The translations under genes were made by a program, and so were the position numbers. The notes below the pieces were generated by a model that was given only the letters and a program-made list of their open reading frames with translations, was not told the origin of the DNA and made no database searches. From Deltaproteobacteria bacterium (lineage in GTDB: Bacteria; Bdellovibrionota; UBA2394), in contig JAFLCD010000005.1 of assembly GCA_017302715.1 (NCBI GenBank), forward strand, positions 113,976 to 177,975: 64,000 bases of DNA, written 5' to 3'. Below, one piece after another: positions 1 to 8,798 of this stretch (the stretch's first letter is position 1; every line of letters begins with the position of its first letter).

Positions 1-166
1 TTGTTTTAGAGGAAGATGCAAAGGTTGCAACTCCCGCATATTTTTTAGGGATAAAAAAAGGAATAGAAAGTCCTAAAATCACGCCCGCGAGGGTTACATA
101 AGCAAGAAATTTAAGCTTCGTTGAGTATAGATAGATGAAATCAATGAGGCGCATTTCAGTATTCAT
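1..166 (-). CDS. Wzz-like chain-length determinant protein, N-terminal part (cut by window edge)
   Basis: Reverse-strand reading from the ATG at 166 is open to the window edge and encodes about 55 residues. They show a short cytoplasmic start, a membrane helix (FLAYVTLAGVILGLSIPFF, about residues 20-38) and then PKKYAG, the layout of Wzz/GNVR proteins, where TM1 is followed by a periplasmic 'PKxYxA' strand. Such proteins set the chain length of Wzy-made polysaccharide. The gene follows the upstream methyltransferase by about 50 bases on the same strand and sits close to wzy- and wza-like genes, which supports the call. ATG at 154 is an alternative start. The C-terminal part is outside the window, so a fused tyrosine-kinase domain cannot be excluded. 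Confidence 0.7.
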   Translation of the reverse strand, partial: MNTEMRLIDFIYLYSTKLKFLAYVTLAGVILGLSIPFFIPKKYAGVATFASSSKT

Positions 167-219
167 TTGAGATCGATGATATCAAATCTCCAATTTAAGC
201 TCCAGAAGTGATTAAGGCC

Positions 220-1866
220 TTAGGCGGCTCTATAGAGCTTTATAAGCCTATTCTTAGATTTAGAATAAATAAAATGCTTAAAATAATGCCAATCCATTTG
301 CTCAGGTCGTGATGATTTTTTGTTTAATAGTTTGCGATAAAAGTTGAGAGCGTCCTTAAATTTAAAACTAACAAGTAATTCTGCGAGTACTTCCATTTTG
401 GCTCGAGGCTTTTGCTGAATCGATTGAAATATAAAATTTTCAATCTGATGAATTAAGTTTTCAGAGAGGTAAGGCTTAAATTGAATAAGAATTTTTAGCA
501 GGTGACGAAATGCTATTTGGTTTCGCTCAATATTCTCCAGCAAGGAAGGTTCAAGAGCCTCCAAAATAAACTTACGAAATTTATTCGTCGGAGAAATTTC
601 TAGAATACTTAATTTGTTGGCAATATTTGAATGTAAAACTGATGGTAAAAGCTGATTAATTTTTTCTATAATCCACTTATTATTTCGATTTGCCGCTTTT
701 ATAATTTCAATTTTCCAATACAAAAGCACTGAAGGATCGGACAATAACTTCTCTAATTCTAAATTACTAATATCACCGTGCTGTCTTTTTAAAAGCTCTA
801 AAAATTCTATCGGGTTTACAAAATTAATTTCTTTTTTACTAATAATTTTCTTTGAAAGAGAAAAATATTTTAAAAATATTGATTTAGAAAATACATCTGA
901 AATTTTATCAACCCATTCTTCCGGCTTAGAAATTTTTAATCCACCAGCTCTAACTTCTTTTAAAATAGTTAACGGTGTTCTTAAGATGAGATCTTGAAAA
1001 TCACCGACATTTAAAATTTGATTTTGAGAATTTTTATCATTTGATTCGATGGTTTCGTAAGAGTTTTTCCAGGGGACGATTTGGATGCCTTGAATCGATT
1101 GCGTGTGATTGGCTTTAGTCAAAAAACGGACAAATTTTTCCTCTGAAGTTTGCGTTTGTGAATTTTTAAATGGGCCACAATCTGGAATGAAAGCCGAAAT
1201 AGAAGACCAGGCTCGACGGTTCGAAAGTTGCATTGTCTTTCTCTCAGTCAAAAACACGCTCTCAAAATCACCAATGTATGAAACAGGGCACTTTTTATTT
1301 ATTAATTGAGATTGTAGATAAAAAGATTCAGATGCAAGTTCGGGGACTTGCCCAGCGTACATAATGTCATGAATGAAAGCCGCACCCGAACACTTAGGAA
1401 GGAGAAAATTTACATACCATTCAGCAAAAAAATCATCGTGACAACTGTCTAGAAAAATAAAATCCGGTTTTATATTTAATTGAGCAGTCGTGATTCTAGC
1501 ATCGCCGATGATGACATTTAGTCTTGATAAATCTGCACCTTCCATTTGATTTTCTCGAATAACCTGATCTGTGGGTTTGTCGCGAGTGGTTTTACTTAAT
1601 TCAAAACTAAACAATTTACCGGAATTATTTTTTTGAAGTGCACTTAAAATATAGTGAGTGGAGTATCCACAATCAGGAGATATTTCAAAGACATTGGAGG
1701 GCTTATGCTCTCGAATGAGCAAATAAAGGAGTTCAGCTTCTATATCGCTAAAAGTGGCGCCTAAGCCCCGAGATATAAATTTATCATAAAGTTTTTTTGA
1801 AACTCTTGTTAATTCAACAAGTTCATTTTGATACTTAAAATACAAACTGCGGAATTGCTCATGCAT
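220..1866 (-). CDS. Class I SAM-dependent methyltransferase with long helical C-terminal tail
   Basis: The N-terminal half is a class I methyltransferase of the Methyltransf_24 type: motif I-like VFEISPDCGYSTHY, an acidic strand end FSFELS, then PDFIFLDSCHD and AAFIHDI. The C-terminal ~250 residues are charged, Leu/Ile-rich and look all-helical, resembling HEAT/TPR-type repeats. The open frame extends to an ATG at 1962, but that would overlap the divergent gene at 1961 and has no ribosome site. ATG at 1866 is preceded by AAGTGGA at normal distance and leaves room for a divergent promoter, so it is preferred (548 residues). The substrate is unknown; context suggests glycan modification. The tail could be a protein-binding platform. 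Confidence 0.65.
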   Translation of the reverse strand: MHEQFRSLYFKYQNELVELTRVSKKLYDKFISRGLGATFSDIEAELLYLLIREHKPSNVFEISPDCGYSTHYILSALQKNNSGKLFSFELSKTTRDKPTDQVIRENQMEGADLSRLNVIIGDARITTAQLNIKPDFIFLDSCHDDFFAEWYVNFLLPKCSGAAFIHDIMYAGQVPELASESFYLQSQLINKKCPVSYIGDFESVFLTERKTMQLSNRRAWSSISAFIPDCGPFKNSQTQTSEEKFVRFLTKANHTQSIQGIQIVPWKNSYETIESNDKNSQNQILNVGDFQDLILRTPLTILKEVRAGGLKISKPEEWVDKISDVFSKSIFLKYFSLSKKIISKKEINFVNPIEFLELLKRQHGDISNLELEKLLSDPSVLLYWKIEIIKAANRNNKWIIEKINQLLPSVLHSNIANKLSILEISPTNKFRKFILEALEPSLLENIERNQIAFRHLLKILIQFKPYLSENLIHQIENFIFQSIQQKPRAKMEVLAELLVSFKFKDALNFYRKLLNKKSSRPEQMDWHYFKHFIYSKSKNRLIKLYRAA

Positions 1867-1960
1867 AAATTGATCCACTTTAGGTGTTGATACCTTATCA
1901 AAACCTAAAGTGGCTATGGTTAAAATTGAAAACCTAAAAAGCCTGGGGTAGGCTGTTTGC

Positions 1961-2767
1961 ATGCTTGCTCGTATTTCGGCTGAAGAAATTTCTAATGCCT
2001 TAAAAGAGACTGGTTATATCATTCTTCATGACATTATCGATCAGAGCGTACTTAAAGAAATTCGTGAATTTTGGCTAATGACATACGAAGAGATGCCCAC
2101 TCAGCTTGATAATCAGGTCATTTGGGGACCGTTTATGGGCGAAGCTAATAAGATCGGTTATTCAAATGATGCAAATCAAAATTTATTTCGTTCTTTCGAT
2201 TTTCTTTGGAACCAGCCGGCGCACTTGCTGACTAGAGATCTCTGTATTGAGTTGCAAAAAATAAAAAACACTGCGACAGAGAAAGATTCTTATTATGGAT
2301 TGCAGTTTTCTCCAGACCGTTTTGGAATGTATGTAACCACAAGTTATTATCCGCCGAATGCTGGACGACTCTCTGTTCATCGCGATGCAAACAAAGGTTC
2401 AAATCAATTGGTGCATTTTATTGTCCCGCTAACTTTTAAAGGAACAGATTATTTAGAAGGCGGCCTTTTTCTTATCGATTCGAAAAATAAGAGGATCGAT
2501 GTGGATTCATTGATGAAACCGGGCAGCGTTTTATTTTATGATGGAGGCCTACCTCATGGAGTAGACAAAATTATTCCCCTGCCGGGGAAGTCGATAGGTC
2601 GTCTGCAAACTTTTGGTATCACTACACATTTTGAAGCACCATGGAAAAGCTCAGATATTCTGGATCGTATTTCTTTGAAATCTTTAGTTCGATCTCGAGT
2701 GAGTACAATTCGCGATAGATTTAAACGAGTATTGGGTTTTGAGAATTCTTTTTTCGCTCGCGAATAA
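1961..2767 (+). CDS. Phytanoyl-CoA dioxygenase (PhyH) family Fe(II)/2-oxoglutarate oxygenase
   Basis: The 268-residue protein has the iron triad of the PhyH family: the HxD pair in SVHRDANKG (H140, D142), the distal His in LPHGVDKI (H199) and an Arg in GRLQTFG (R214) that would bind 2-oxoglutarate. The fold is therefore predicted to be a cupin-type oxygenase that hydroxylates or otherwise oxidises a small substrate, cofactors being Fe(II), O2 and 2-oxoglutarate. It is transcribed opposite to its neighbours, and its 3' end overlaps the convergent wzy-like gene by 47 bases. Relatives in polysaccharide clusters are thought to oxidise sugars or lipid carriers; the substrate here cannot be read from the sequence. 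Confidence 0.8.
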   Translation: MLARISAEEISNALKETGYIILHDIIDQSVLKEIREFWLMTYEEMPTQLDNQVIWGPFMGEANKIGYSNDANQNLFRSFDFLWNQPAHLLTRDLCIELQKIKNTATEKDSYYGLQFSPDRFGMYVTTSYYPPNAGRLSVHRDANKGSNQLVHFIVPLTFKGTDYLEGGLFLIDSKNKRIDVDSLMKPGSVLFYDGGLPHGVDKIIPLPGKSIGRLQTFGITTHFEAPWKSSDILDRISLKSLVRSRVSTIRDRFKRVLGFENSFFARE

Positions 2768-4043
2768 CGACGAATGAAAATCCAACAAATACCCATACAT
2801 AATAAACATTCATAAAATTTCCAAAATTAAAATCGATAAGAGTAGATACAAATCCGCCAGCAAATAAAAGTATTTCCCAAGGCTTAAGAAAATTTTCATT
2901 TTTCTTGAGATAAATAAGATAGGCGATAGCAAATGCGCTAAAAGTAATTAATCCCATCAAGCCTGTTTCGGCTAAAATTCGAACATATTCATTTAAGGGA
3001 AAGGGTAAGTGATCATAAGAAAAATATCCTTGAGTAGGCTTAAAAAATGCATAAAGAAAACCCGAGCTGCCTAATCCGCCTCCAAAAATAGGGTATTCAT
3101 TAAAAATATTCATTCCTGCTTGAGATTTATAAATTCGATCTAAAGCAGAATATCCGACGGAAGTTGGGTCAACAATCGAATAAATAACTTTATTCACAAT
3201 GGCATCGCGACTAGGCGGATAGAGCATTGCAGCTCCGATGGTTATGATTACGCCAAAAATATATTTCAAAACTGTTCTAACAGAAAATGCTTTAAAAAAT
3301 AAAAAAATCAAAAAGTAACTTGCTGCTAAGGAAATTACGCCGCTCGCGGAAAATGTTAAAATGAAAACAAAAACAGTAAGTTTAAGATTTAAACTTTGAA
3401 AAAAAAATCTCCCAAGTTTCGATGTAAACAAATCTTTATCAAGTAAAAAGAAAGCAAAAGTGTAGGTGAGAAAATGTGCAAGATTGAGGGGCTCAATAAA
3501 AAATCCTTGAGCTCTCAATTGGTTATCGTATCCATGACGAGAGTCACTGAACCAGGGAATATCAGGTCCTCCCCAAAGATTCACAACAAAAGCGCCGTAG
3601 ATAGAATAAATATTCATAATGAATAAGCTGATGAGAAGATTTCTGAAAAATATTTTTCGATTATCTTTTTTAATATTTGCAAACGTGATCACAGATAAGA
3701 AGGAAAATATGCTCCATGCAAACATCACAATTGGGGCAACTATCGGATCCATCCGTCCCCCTTTATTTACAAATCCCATCGATGCTGCAGCTCTTTGCAT
3801 CTGAGCTAAATTATTGAGAGAAAATAGAAGAGAGATCCCTGGGACTGCAATTAATGCCAAAAATAATAAGAAAAGAAGAAGCCGCTGATCTTTGTCAAAT
3901 GTAGAATTGTTCTGAGTGAAAAATAAAAAAATCAGAACGAGAATAAAAATTTCAGGGATCTTAAAGTTTACGCCGAGAGGAATTCCGCAAACATGAGAAA
4001 CAGTAAATAAAATTCCAAGAAGGGCAATAAATCTTTTTTGCAA
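2721..4043 (-). CDS. O-antigen polymerase/ligase-type membrane protein (Wzy/WaaL-like)
   Basis: A 440-residue protein with about ten to twelve hydrophobic helices and one large periplasmic loop before the last helices, which contains NEYPIFGGGLGSSGF and a later RILAETGLMGL, typical of the O-antigen ligase/polymerase family (PF04932 type). Wzy joins repeat units in the periplasm and WaaL ligates the chain to lipid A; sequence alone does not separate them, but wza- and wzz-like neighbours favour Wzy. The start is TTG at 4043, with GAGGA about five bases upstream. It lies 15 bases after the outer-membrane protein gene and is probably in an operon with it and wza. Confidence 0.75.
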   Translation of the reverse strand: MQKRFIALLGILFTVSHVCGIPLGVNFKIPEIFILVLIFLFFTQNNSTFDKDQRLLLFLLFLALIAVPGISLLFSLNNLAQMQRAAASMGFVNKGGRMDPIVAPIVMFAWSIFSFLSVITFANIKKDNRKIFFRNLLISLFIMNIYSIYGAFVVNLWGGPDIPWFSDSRHGYDNQLRAQGFFIEPLNLAHFLTYTFAFFLLDKDLFTSKLGRFFFQSLNLKLTVFVFILTFSASGVISLAASYFLIFLFFKAFSVRTVLKYIFGVIITIGAAMLYPPSRDAIVNKVIYSIVDPTSVGYSALDRIYKSQAGMNIFNEYPIFGGGLGSSGFLYAFFKPTQGYFSYDHLPFPLNEYVRILAETGLMGLITFSAFAIAYLIYLKKNENFLKPWEILLFAGGFVSTLIDFNFGNFMNVYYVWVFVGFSFVVIRERKKNSQNPILV

Positions 4044-4057
4044 AAAATCCTCAGTTC

Positions 4058-4669
4058 TTAGAAAGATCCTCGTAATGATAGTCCAAGATCAAAATACCAG
4101 GGCTCTAAACCGGCTAATTGTTGAAAATAGTAAAGGCCACCTCCCGTGACTGCTAATGCCAAAGTTAGATCCTGAAAAACTTCATTCTGTTTATAAACAT
4201 TTATAAAACCTTTGCCGCCTACAGGATAATTCCATTTCCTAACAGCAAGATCAGCAGCATCAGTACTGGCAATTCCAAAGAGTCCATGCAAAGTGGGATC
4301 GAAATAATTAGAAGTGAAAGGACGAAGTGATAGGCCTGTTAAAATAAACTCAGAGTTGAGTGGCCCACGTCTCGCATTTTTTTCTACGCGAGAAACCCAG
4401 AATCCTGAGTTAATGACTAAACCAATCTTGGACCAAATATAAAATTGATAACTTAAATCTAGACCCACCACATTTTTATGAGTCTTTCTAAATCCGCCCT
4501 CACTTTTAAGTCCTACAATTGGATAAATAAGGCGAAAATCAATAACATCACCTCGAAGCTCAGATGGACTAGGAGTTTGGGCTTGAGCGGAACTAAACTG
4601 AGTTCTGCATATAAATAAAAAAAGAAAAATAAATACCAGATTTAAAAAATGATTGAGTTTGATACTCAC
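4058..4669 (-). CDS. Small predicted outer-membrane protein of unknown function
   Basis: I do not recognise a family. The 203-residue product starts with GTG at 4669, with AAGGA nine bases upstream, and has a signal peptide (hydrophobic LVFIFLFLFI core, then SSAQA for cleavage near residue 30). The mature part has alternating polar and aromatic strands (for example VVGLDLSYQFYIW) and ends in a terminal Phe (LGLSLRGSF), the usual C-terminal signature for BAM-inserted barrels. It sits between the wza-like and wzy-like genes, so a role in polysaccharide export or anchoring is possible but inferred. Confidence 0.6.
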   Translation of the reverse strand: MSIKLNHFLNLVFIFLFLFICRTQFSSAQAQTPSPSELRGDVIDFRLIYPIVGLKSEGGFRKTHKNVVGLDLSYQFYIWSKIGLVINSGFWVSRVEKNARRGPLNSEFILTGLSLRPFTSNYFDPTLHGLFGIASTDAADLAVRKWNYPVGGKGFINVYKQNEVFQDLTLALAVTGGGLYYFQQLAGLEPWYFDLGLSLRGSF

Positions 4670-4681
4670 AAAATTCGTCCT

Positions 4682-5911
4682 TTATTTTGAAAGCGAAAGG
4701 GTCACAGTTGCGATACTTAAAAGTGCTGTCAAAATTGCTAAATGATCACCCCAAAATTTAAAAGTTCGTTCTGGAACGTAAATGGTATCTCCTGGCTCAA
4801 TCGTTGGATTTTCATTTAATCTAACTCTCGATCCTGAAGCTTTATAAACAACGATTTGCTCGTAATTAGCTCGAGTAGTTGTGCCGCCCGCAGCACTAAT
4901 ATAGGAACTCAAAGGAAGGCCTGCTTTATAAGGTTGAGGTGCAGGCAACTTTACTTCACCCGTAATAAAAACTGTTTCAGCAAGAGATGGGTTTTGAATA
5001 CTGGCAGATGGGAAGAAGATCTGATCTCCGTCTTTAACCTCAAAATTATAAAAATTAATGGGAGATTTTTTGTCAAAAAATTTTCCATGATCATAATATT
5101 CTGTTACCGAACCTTTTGAGGTTAATCGAGAGATGACAACTTGTCCTGAGTTGACAGCGGTACTGGTAAGACCTCCAAGCCATTCATTAACAACTTTTTC
5201 AAGAGGTATACTTTGTTCGTTAAACTCAAACTTTCCAGGTTTTAAAACATCGCCCTTTACGGTCACTACGTTTTTCTGAAAGGGCACAAATATTTCATCT
5301 CCGTCTCTTAAGAATGGATTCCCCGAATAGTCTCCTAAGAGAACATAATTTTGATAATTCACAATCTGTTTAGTGTTGAGCCGCTTATTTTTTATTTCAA
5401 GACTAACGCGACTTGCATTTGAAGCAAATCCACCATTCTTCAAAATAAATTCATTTAATCTGATCAAAGCTGTGGATGGCTTCTCGCCCGGGACCATGAC
5501 CGCACCTACGACAGGAACTATAAATTCTCGAGGGCTAAAAAGAGCGATGCTGCCTTGAGTATTTTTATATCGCTCTGTGATTCTTTTCTTAAAAATTTCC
5601 TGTAATTTTCCAAGGCTCAACCCCCTCACATTGATGGGGCCGATAGAGGGAATGAAAAGATCGTAATTCGCCGAAACATAAATTTTTGTAATTGAATTTC
5701 GCGCCCCCCACAGTTGCATATTTAATACATCCCCTGGGCCTAACTCATAATCTTCAAAATTGAAGGAAGGGTCCCATACGAATTTTGGAATGAAAATGGA
5801 GCCATCATATTCTTCAGGGCGCGATCGGCTAGGAAGTCCAAAGTCTTGCGCAAAGAGAGAGGCTGAAAACGTAAATAATAAAGAATAAATCAAAGCATTT
5901 TTAAGACTCAT
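4682..5911 (-). CDS. Polysaccharide export protein, Wza-like, with SLBB domains
   Basis: 409 residues with a signal peptide (cleavage near SLFAQD), then the Poly_export domain with the hallmark YELGPGDVLNMQLWG (about residues 55-70), followed by at least two SLBB-type domains (IVPVVGAVMVPGE, VVTVKGDVLKPGKF, VFITGEVKLPAPQPY). It ends in a hydrophobic helix (AILTALLSIATVTLSL) instead of the amphipathic Wza helix, and there is no lipobox cysteine. The likely role is the periplasmic/outer-membrane conduit for polysaccharide. AAGG lies four bases before the ATG. It heads a likely operon with the outer-membrane protein and wzy-like genes. Confidence 0.85.
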   Translation of the reverse strand: MSLKNALIYSLLFTFSASLFAQDFGLPSRSRPEEYDGSIFIPKFVWDPSFNFEDYELGPGDVLNMQLWGARNSITKIYVSANYDLFIPSIGPINVRGLSLGKLQEIFKKRITERYKNTQGSIALFSPREFIVPVVGAVMVPGEKPSTALIRLNEFILKNGGFASNASRVSLEIKNKRLNTKQIVNYQNYVLLGDYSGNPFLRDGDEIFVPFQKNVVTVKGDVLKPGKFEFNEQSIPLEKVVNEWLGGLTSTAVNSGQVVISRLTSKGSVTEYYDHGKFFDKKSPINFYNFEVKDGDQIFFPSASIQNPSLAETVFITGEVKLPAPQPYKAGLPLSSYISAAGGTTTRANYEQIVVYKASGSRVRLNENPTIEPGDTIYVPERTFKFWGDHLAILTALLSIATVTLSLSK

Positions 5912-6028
5912 TGAGCCTTATGCTAGAAAGTTTAGGAATACTTCTCAATTTAAAAACTAAGCGAAATGCTCACTTTTGGAGCGTTTCCTGGTCAATTCTG
6001 GATTAAGTGGGCTAGCTTTGCCTTGAAA

Positions 6029-7162
6029 ATGAATGTTTCTAAGCCCTCCAGTATTTTATTTATCGATCAGTATAGCTCGATGGGGGGTGGCCAGGTTGTT
6101 CTTCTAGAATTAATTGCAACCTCCCTAGATAGCGCATTGAGTGTAAGTTTACTTTGCCCCTTAGGTGGAAATCTCGAAGCAGAAATTTTAAAGCGATTTG
6201 GAAAGCGCATAGAGTTGATTAATCTTTGGCAACCTCCACTAACCGTAGGAAAAAAAAATTGGCGAGATTTTTTTTTGATGATCGCTTATTCAATTTATTT
6301 TTTTAAATTTTATAATCTTATAAAACGACATCGAAAGATTTTTGTAAATGGTGGCAGACTTTTTTTTCCGGTGGCTTTGATTTCTATTTTTCTGAAGAGA
6401 TATTTTTTTTACTTTGTTCACTTAGACCACTCTAAAATTGAGAAAAAAATTATCCAGTGGATTTTAAAACTTAAAAATACATCAGCGGTATTCACTACTT
6501 CAGAATTTGTTTTTGATAGGCTTTTTAATTTTTTACCAAATCTTTTCAAGCAAAAGTCAAAATTAAAAATTCTTCAATCCTGTCTTTCGCGTCGATTCAG
6601 TAAAGCTGTTTTTAAGGACAAATTTTTAAAAGAGATCGAGCCTTCAAGGGTAGTTGTGATCGGTAGAGTTTCTCCTGAAAAAGGGCAGGATATTATTTTC
6701 AGAATTGCATCCCATTTAGAGAATGTTGAATTTCACATTGTAGGTTCCTTTGACTTTGCGAAGCCAGATTTTTTTAATAACTTAAAGCAAAATCGTGCCG
6801 CGAATATTTTTTTCCATGAACATACTACGAACATACAAGATTTTGTAGATTCGAATGAGATCCAATATTCATTGGTACCATCTGTGTGGGAAGAACCTTT
6901 TGGATTAGTTGCTATCGAGAGTATGTCTATGTCTTTGATTACAATTGTCAGGGCATCTGGGGGGCTTTTAGAAATATCAAATAAGACGGGTGCACTTACT
7001 TTTAAATCAGATGAAGATCTTATCACCCTGATGAATCAGCTTTTTAAAAAATCGAAGAAAGATCTTATTTCTCTTAGTCGTCAACAATTTGAAAATGTTA
7101 CGAGTATTTATTCGCCTGAAAATTTTGAGCGAAATTTTCAAACAATGGTGTTGGATATTTAA
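6029..7162 (+). CDS. Glycosyltransferase family 4 (GT-B fold)
   Basis: The product has the two Rossmann halves of GT4 enzymes: an N-terminal strand and glycine loop (ILFIDQYSSMGGGQ), and a C-terminal donor domain beginning VVVIGRVSPEKGQD, with the late acidic motif EEPFGLVAIESMSMSL containing the EX7E pair. It would transfer a sugar from a nucleotide donor at the inner face of the membrane. An upstream ATG at 5966 gives 21 more residues; neither start has a clear ribosome site, and 6029 is chosen because the fold begins six residues later. It is followed by two GT2 genes on the same strand, spaced 11 bases and overlapping 4 bases. Donor and acceptor are unknown. Confidence 0.85.
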   Translation: MNVSKPSSILFIDQYSSMGGGQVVLLELIATSLDSALSVSLLCPLGGNLEAEILKRFGKRIELINLWQPPLTVGKKNWRDFFLMIAYSIYFFKFYNLIKRHRKIFVNGGRLFFPVALISIFLKRYFFYFVHLDHSKIEKKIIQWILKLKNTSAVFTTSEFVFDRLFNFLPNLFKQKSKLKILQSCLSRRFSKAVFKDKFLKEIEPSRVVVIGRVSPEKGQDIIFRIASHLENVEFHIVGSFDFAKPDFFNNLKQNRAANIFFHEHTTNIQDFVDSNEIQYSLVPSVWEEPFGLVAIESMSMSLITIVRASGGLLEISNKTGALTFKSDEDLITLMNQLFKKSKKDLISLSRQQFENVTSIYSPENFERNFQTMVLDI

Positions 7163-7173
7163 ATAGGCGGACA

Positions 7174-7989
7174 ATGGTTTCTATTATTACGATAACGCTT
7201 AATAGCGAAAAATATTTATTGGAGACAATTTCTTCTGTTCTGTCACAAACTTATTCCCATTTTGAATATTTGATTGTCGATGGAGGATCATCTGATCGTA
7301 CTTTAGAAATCGTGAACTCATTTAAAGATTCTCGAATTAAAATCTATTCGGCTAAAGACAACGGCATATCAGATGCAATGAATAGAGGCATTTTTCTTAG
7401 TCGCGGTGAGGTTATTGGTTTTATTCATTCTGACGATTACTATGCTCCAGATGCTATTGAGAAGTCTTTAGCCGAAATGAAAAGGCAGAATTCAGAATGG
7501 TCTTATGGATTGATGGACTATATTGATTCTGAAGGAAAATTTTTATATAGAGCTGGCAATTCTTTTAGTCTTTCAAAAATTAAAAGATTTATGTCGATGA
7601 ATCACCCAACTGTCTTTTGTAAAAAAACATTATATGAAAAGTATGGTGTCTTTAACGCAAATTATAAGCTTGCGATGGATTATGATCTTTGTTTGCGATT
7701 TGCTTTAAAAGAAAAGCCGGCGTTTGTAGATTCAGTCGTAGCGAGCATGAGGTTGGGTGGAGCTTCTTCTCAATCTATATCGGCAGAATTTAAAGCTACT
7801 CAAGAAGCTAAAGCAATAAAAAATAAGTTAGTAAGTGAAGCCTGGCTTATTAATCAGATAGATTGGCTCTGGTCTTCACTCAAAATATATCTTCGACATT
7901 TCCTTTTAAAATGTTCATTTGGTGCAAATTTTATTTTGAAATTTCGTAAATTTGTAAATCCAAATGTGCATAGACAAAATTCAAAATGA
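7174..7989 (+). CDS. Glycosyltransferase family 2
   Basis: A 271-residue GT-A protein. It starts with the GT2 nucleotide-binding strand (VSIITITLNSEKYL), followed by YLIVDGGSSDRT, GISDAMNRGIFLSRGEVIGFIHSDDYY (DDY for the metal-binding DxD), and a later HPTVFCKK...YKLAMDYDLCLR acceptor region, which is the arrangement of the WcaA/colanic-type transferases. AGGCGGA lies just before the ATG. It overlaps the next GT2 gene by 4 bases (ATGA), so the two are translationally coupled. The sugar specificity is not readable. Confidence 0.88.
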   Translation: MVSIITITLNSEKYLLETISSVLSQTYSHFEYLIVDGGSSDRTLEIVNSFKDSRIKIYSAKDNGISDAMNRGIFLSRGEVIGFIHSDDYYAPDAIEKSLAEMKRQNSEWSYGLMDYIDSEGKFLYRAGNSFSLSKIKRFMSMNHPTVFCKKTLYEKYGVFNANYKLAMDYDLCLRFALKEKPAFVDSVVASMRLGGASSQSISAEFKATQEAKAIKNKLVSEAWLINQIDWLWSSLKIYLRHFLLKCSFGANFILKFRKFVNPNVHRQNSK

Positions 7990-8798
7990 GTAGAGTAAAA
8001 ATTTCAATTGTTACTATTGTTCTTAATGACCCAATTGGTTTAGAGGTCACCTTAAGATCCTGTTTGCCTCTTAAAAATCTAATGGGAGATGCTTATGAGC
8101 ATATCGTTGTAGACTCTTCGCCTGAGAAGCATCGCGAGCTAAGGGACCACAGTGAATTTTCGTACATAAAATGGATGGAGTCCTCTCCTCAAGGTATCTA
8201 TCCAGCTCTTAATTTAGGCAGTCGGATGGCGACCGGTCGTTGGCTTTGGCATTTAAACGCGCGGGACTGTTTAATGAATTCAGATGAATTATTTTCAATT
8301 CTGATGTCATTGGAAGAAGAAAGTGCTGAAATTATTTTTTCTCCTGTGGTTTTGTTGCGAGAAAATTCAATCATTAAGAAAGAAATTCCAGATCCTATTT
8401 TTAAAAAAAATTTGATAGGTCAAATTTCTCTATGTCATCAAGGCGTTTTGGTTTCGAAAGATTTATTTTTACGTTTCAATGGATTTACAGAAACATTTCG
8501 ATATTTAGGAGACTATGATTTCTGGGTTCGCGCCTATAATTCTAAAATTCTCACTCAATATATAAATAATTTTTTTGCGGGTTATGACGCTGAAGGGGTG
8601 TCTGCCCAAAACGCCAAAGGTGTTGTTTTGGAATATTTTCAAATTTTAAAACAAATCCACTTGAACCCTCGAGAGAAAATTTGTGGCTATTTTAAATTTT
8701 CTCTCATGTTTATAAAATACTTTATTTTATTTCCTTTTTTAAAGACGGCTAGAATTTATAAAATCTCTAAATGGGCTTATCGTTTTATTAAATCTTGA
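7986..8798 (+). CDS. Glycosyltransferase family 2, WcaA-like
   Basis: 270 residues, GT-A fold: KISIVTIVLNDPIGLEVTL at the start, HIVVDSSPE, GIYPALNLGSRMATGRWLWHLNARD (ARD in the DxD position), and FRYLGDYDFWVRAY in the acceptor domain, a motif common to colanic-acid-type GT2 enzymes. It overlaps the upstream GT2 by ATGA and its 3' end overlaps the convergent GT4 gene by 22 bases. In the metal site the usual first Asp is replaced (NARD rather than DxDD), which may be a family variation. It likely adds one sugar to the repeat unit. Confidence 0.85.
   Translation: MSRVKISIVTIVLNDPIGLEVTLRSCLPLKNLMGDAYEHIVVDSSPEKHRELRDHSEFSYIKWMESSPQGIYPALNLGSRMATGRWLWHLNARDCLMNSDELFSILMSLEEESAEIIFSPVVLLRENSIIKKEIPDPIFKKNLIGQISLCHQGVLVSKDLFLRFNGFTETFRYLGDYDFWVRAYNSKILTQYINNFFAGYDAEGVSAQNAKGVVLEYFQILKQIHLNPREKICGYFKFSLMFIKYFILFPFLKTARIYKISKWAYRFIKS

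Noticed and set aside
1109..1309. Short plus-strand frame inside the methyltransferase gene
   Set aside because: Antisense to the helical tail and composition of a shadow frame.
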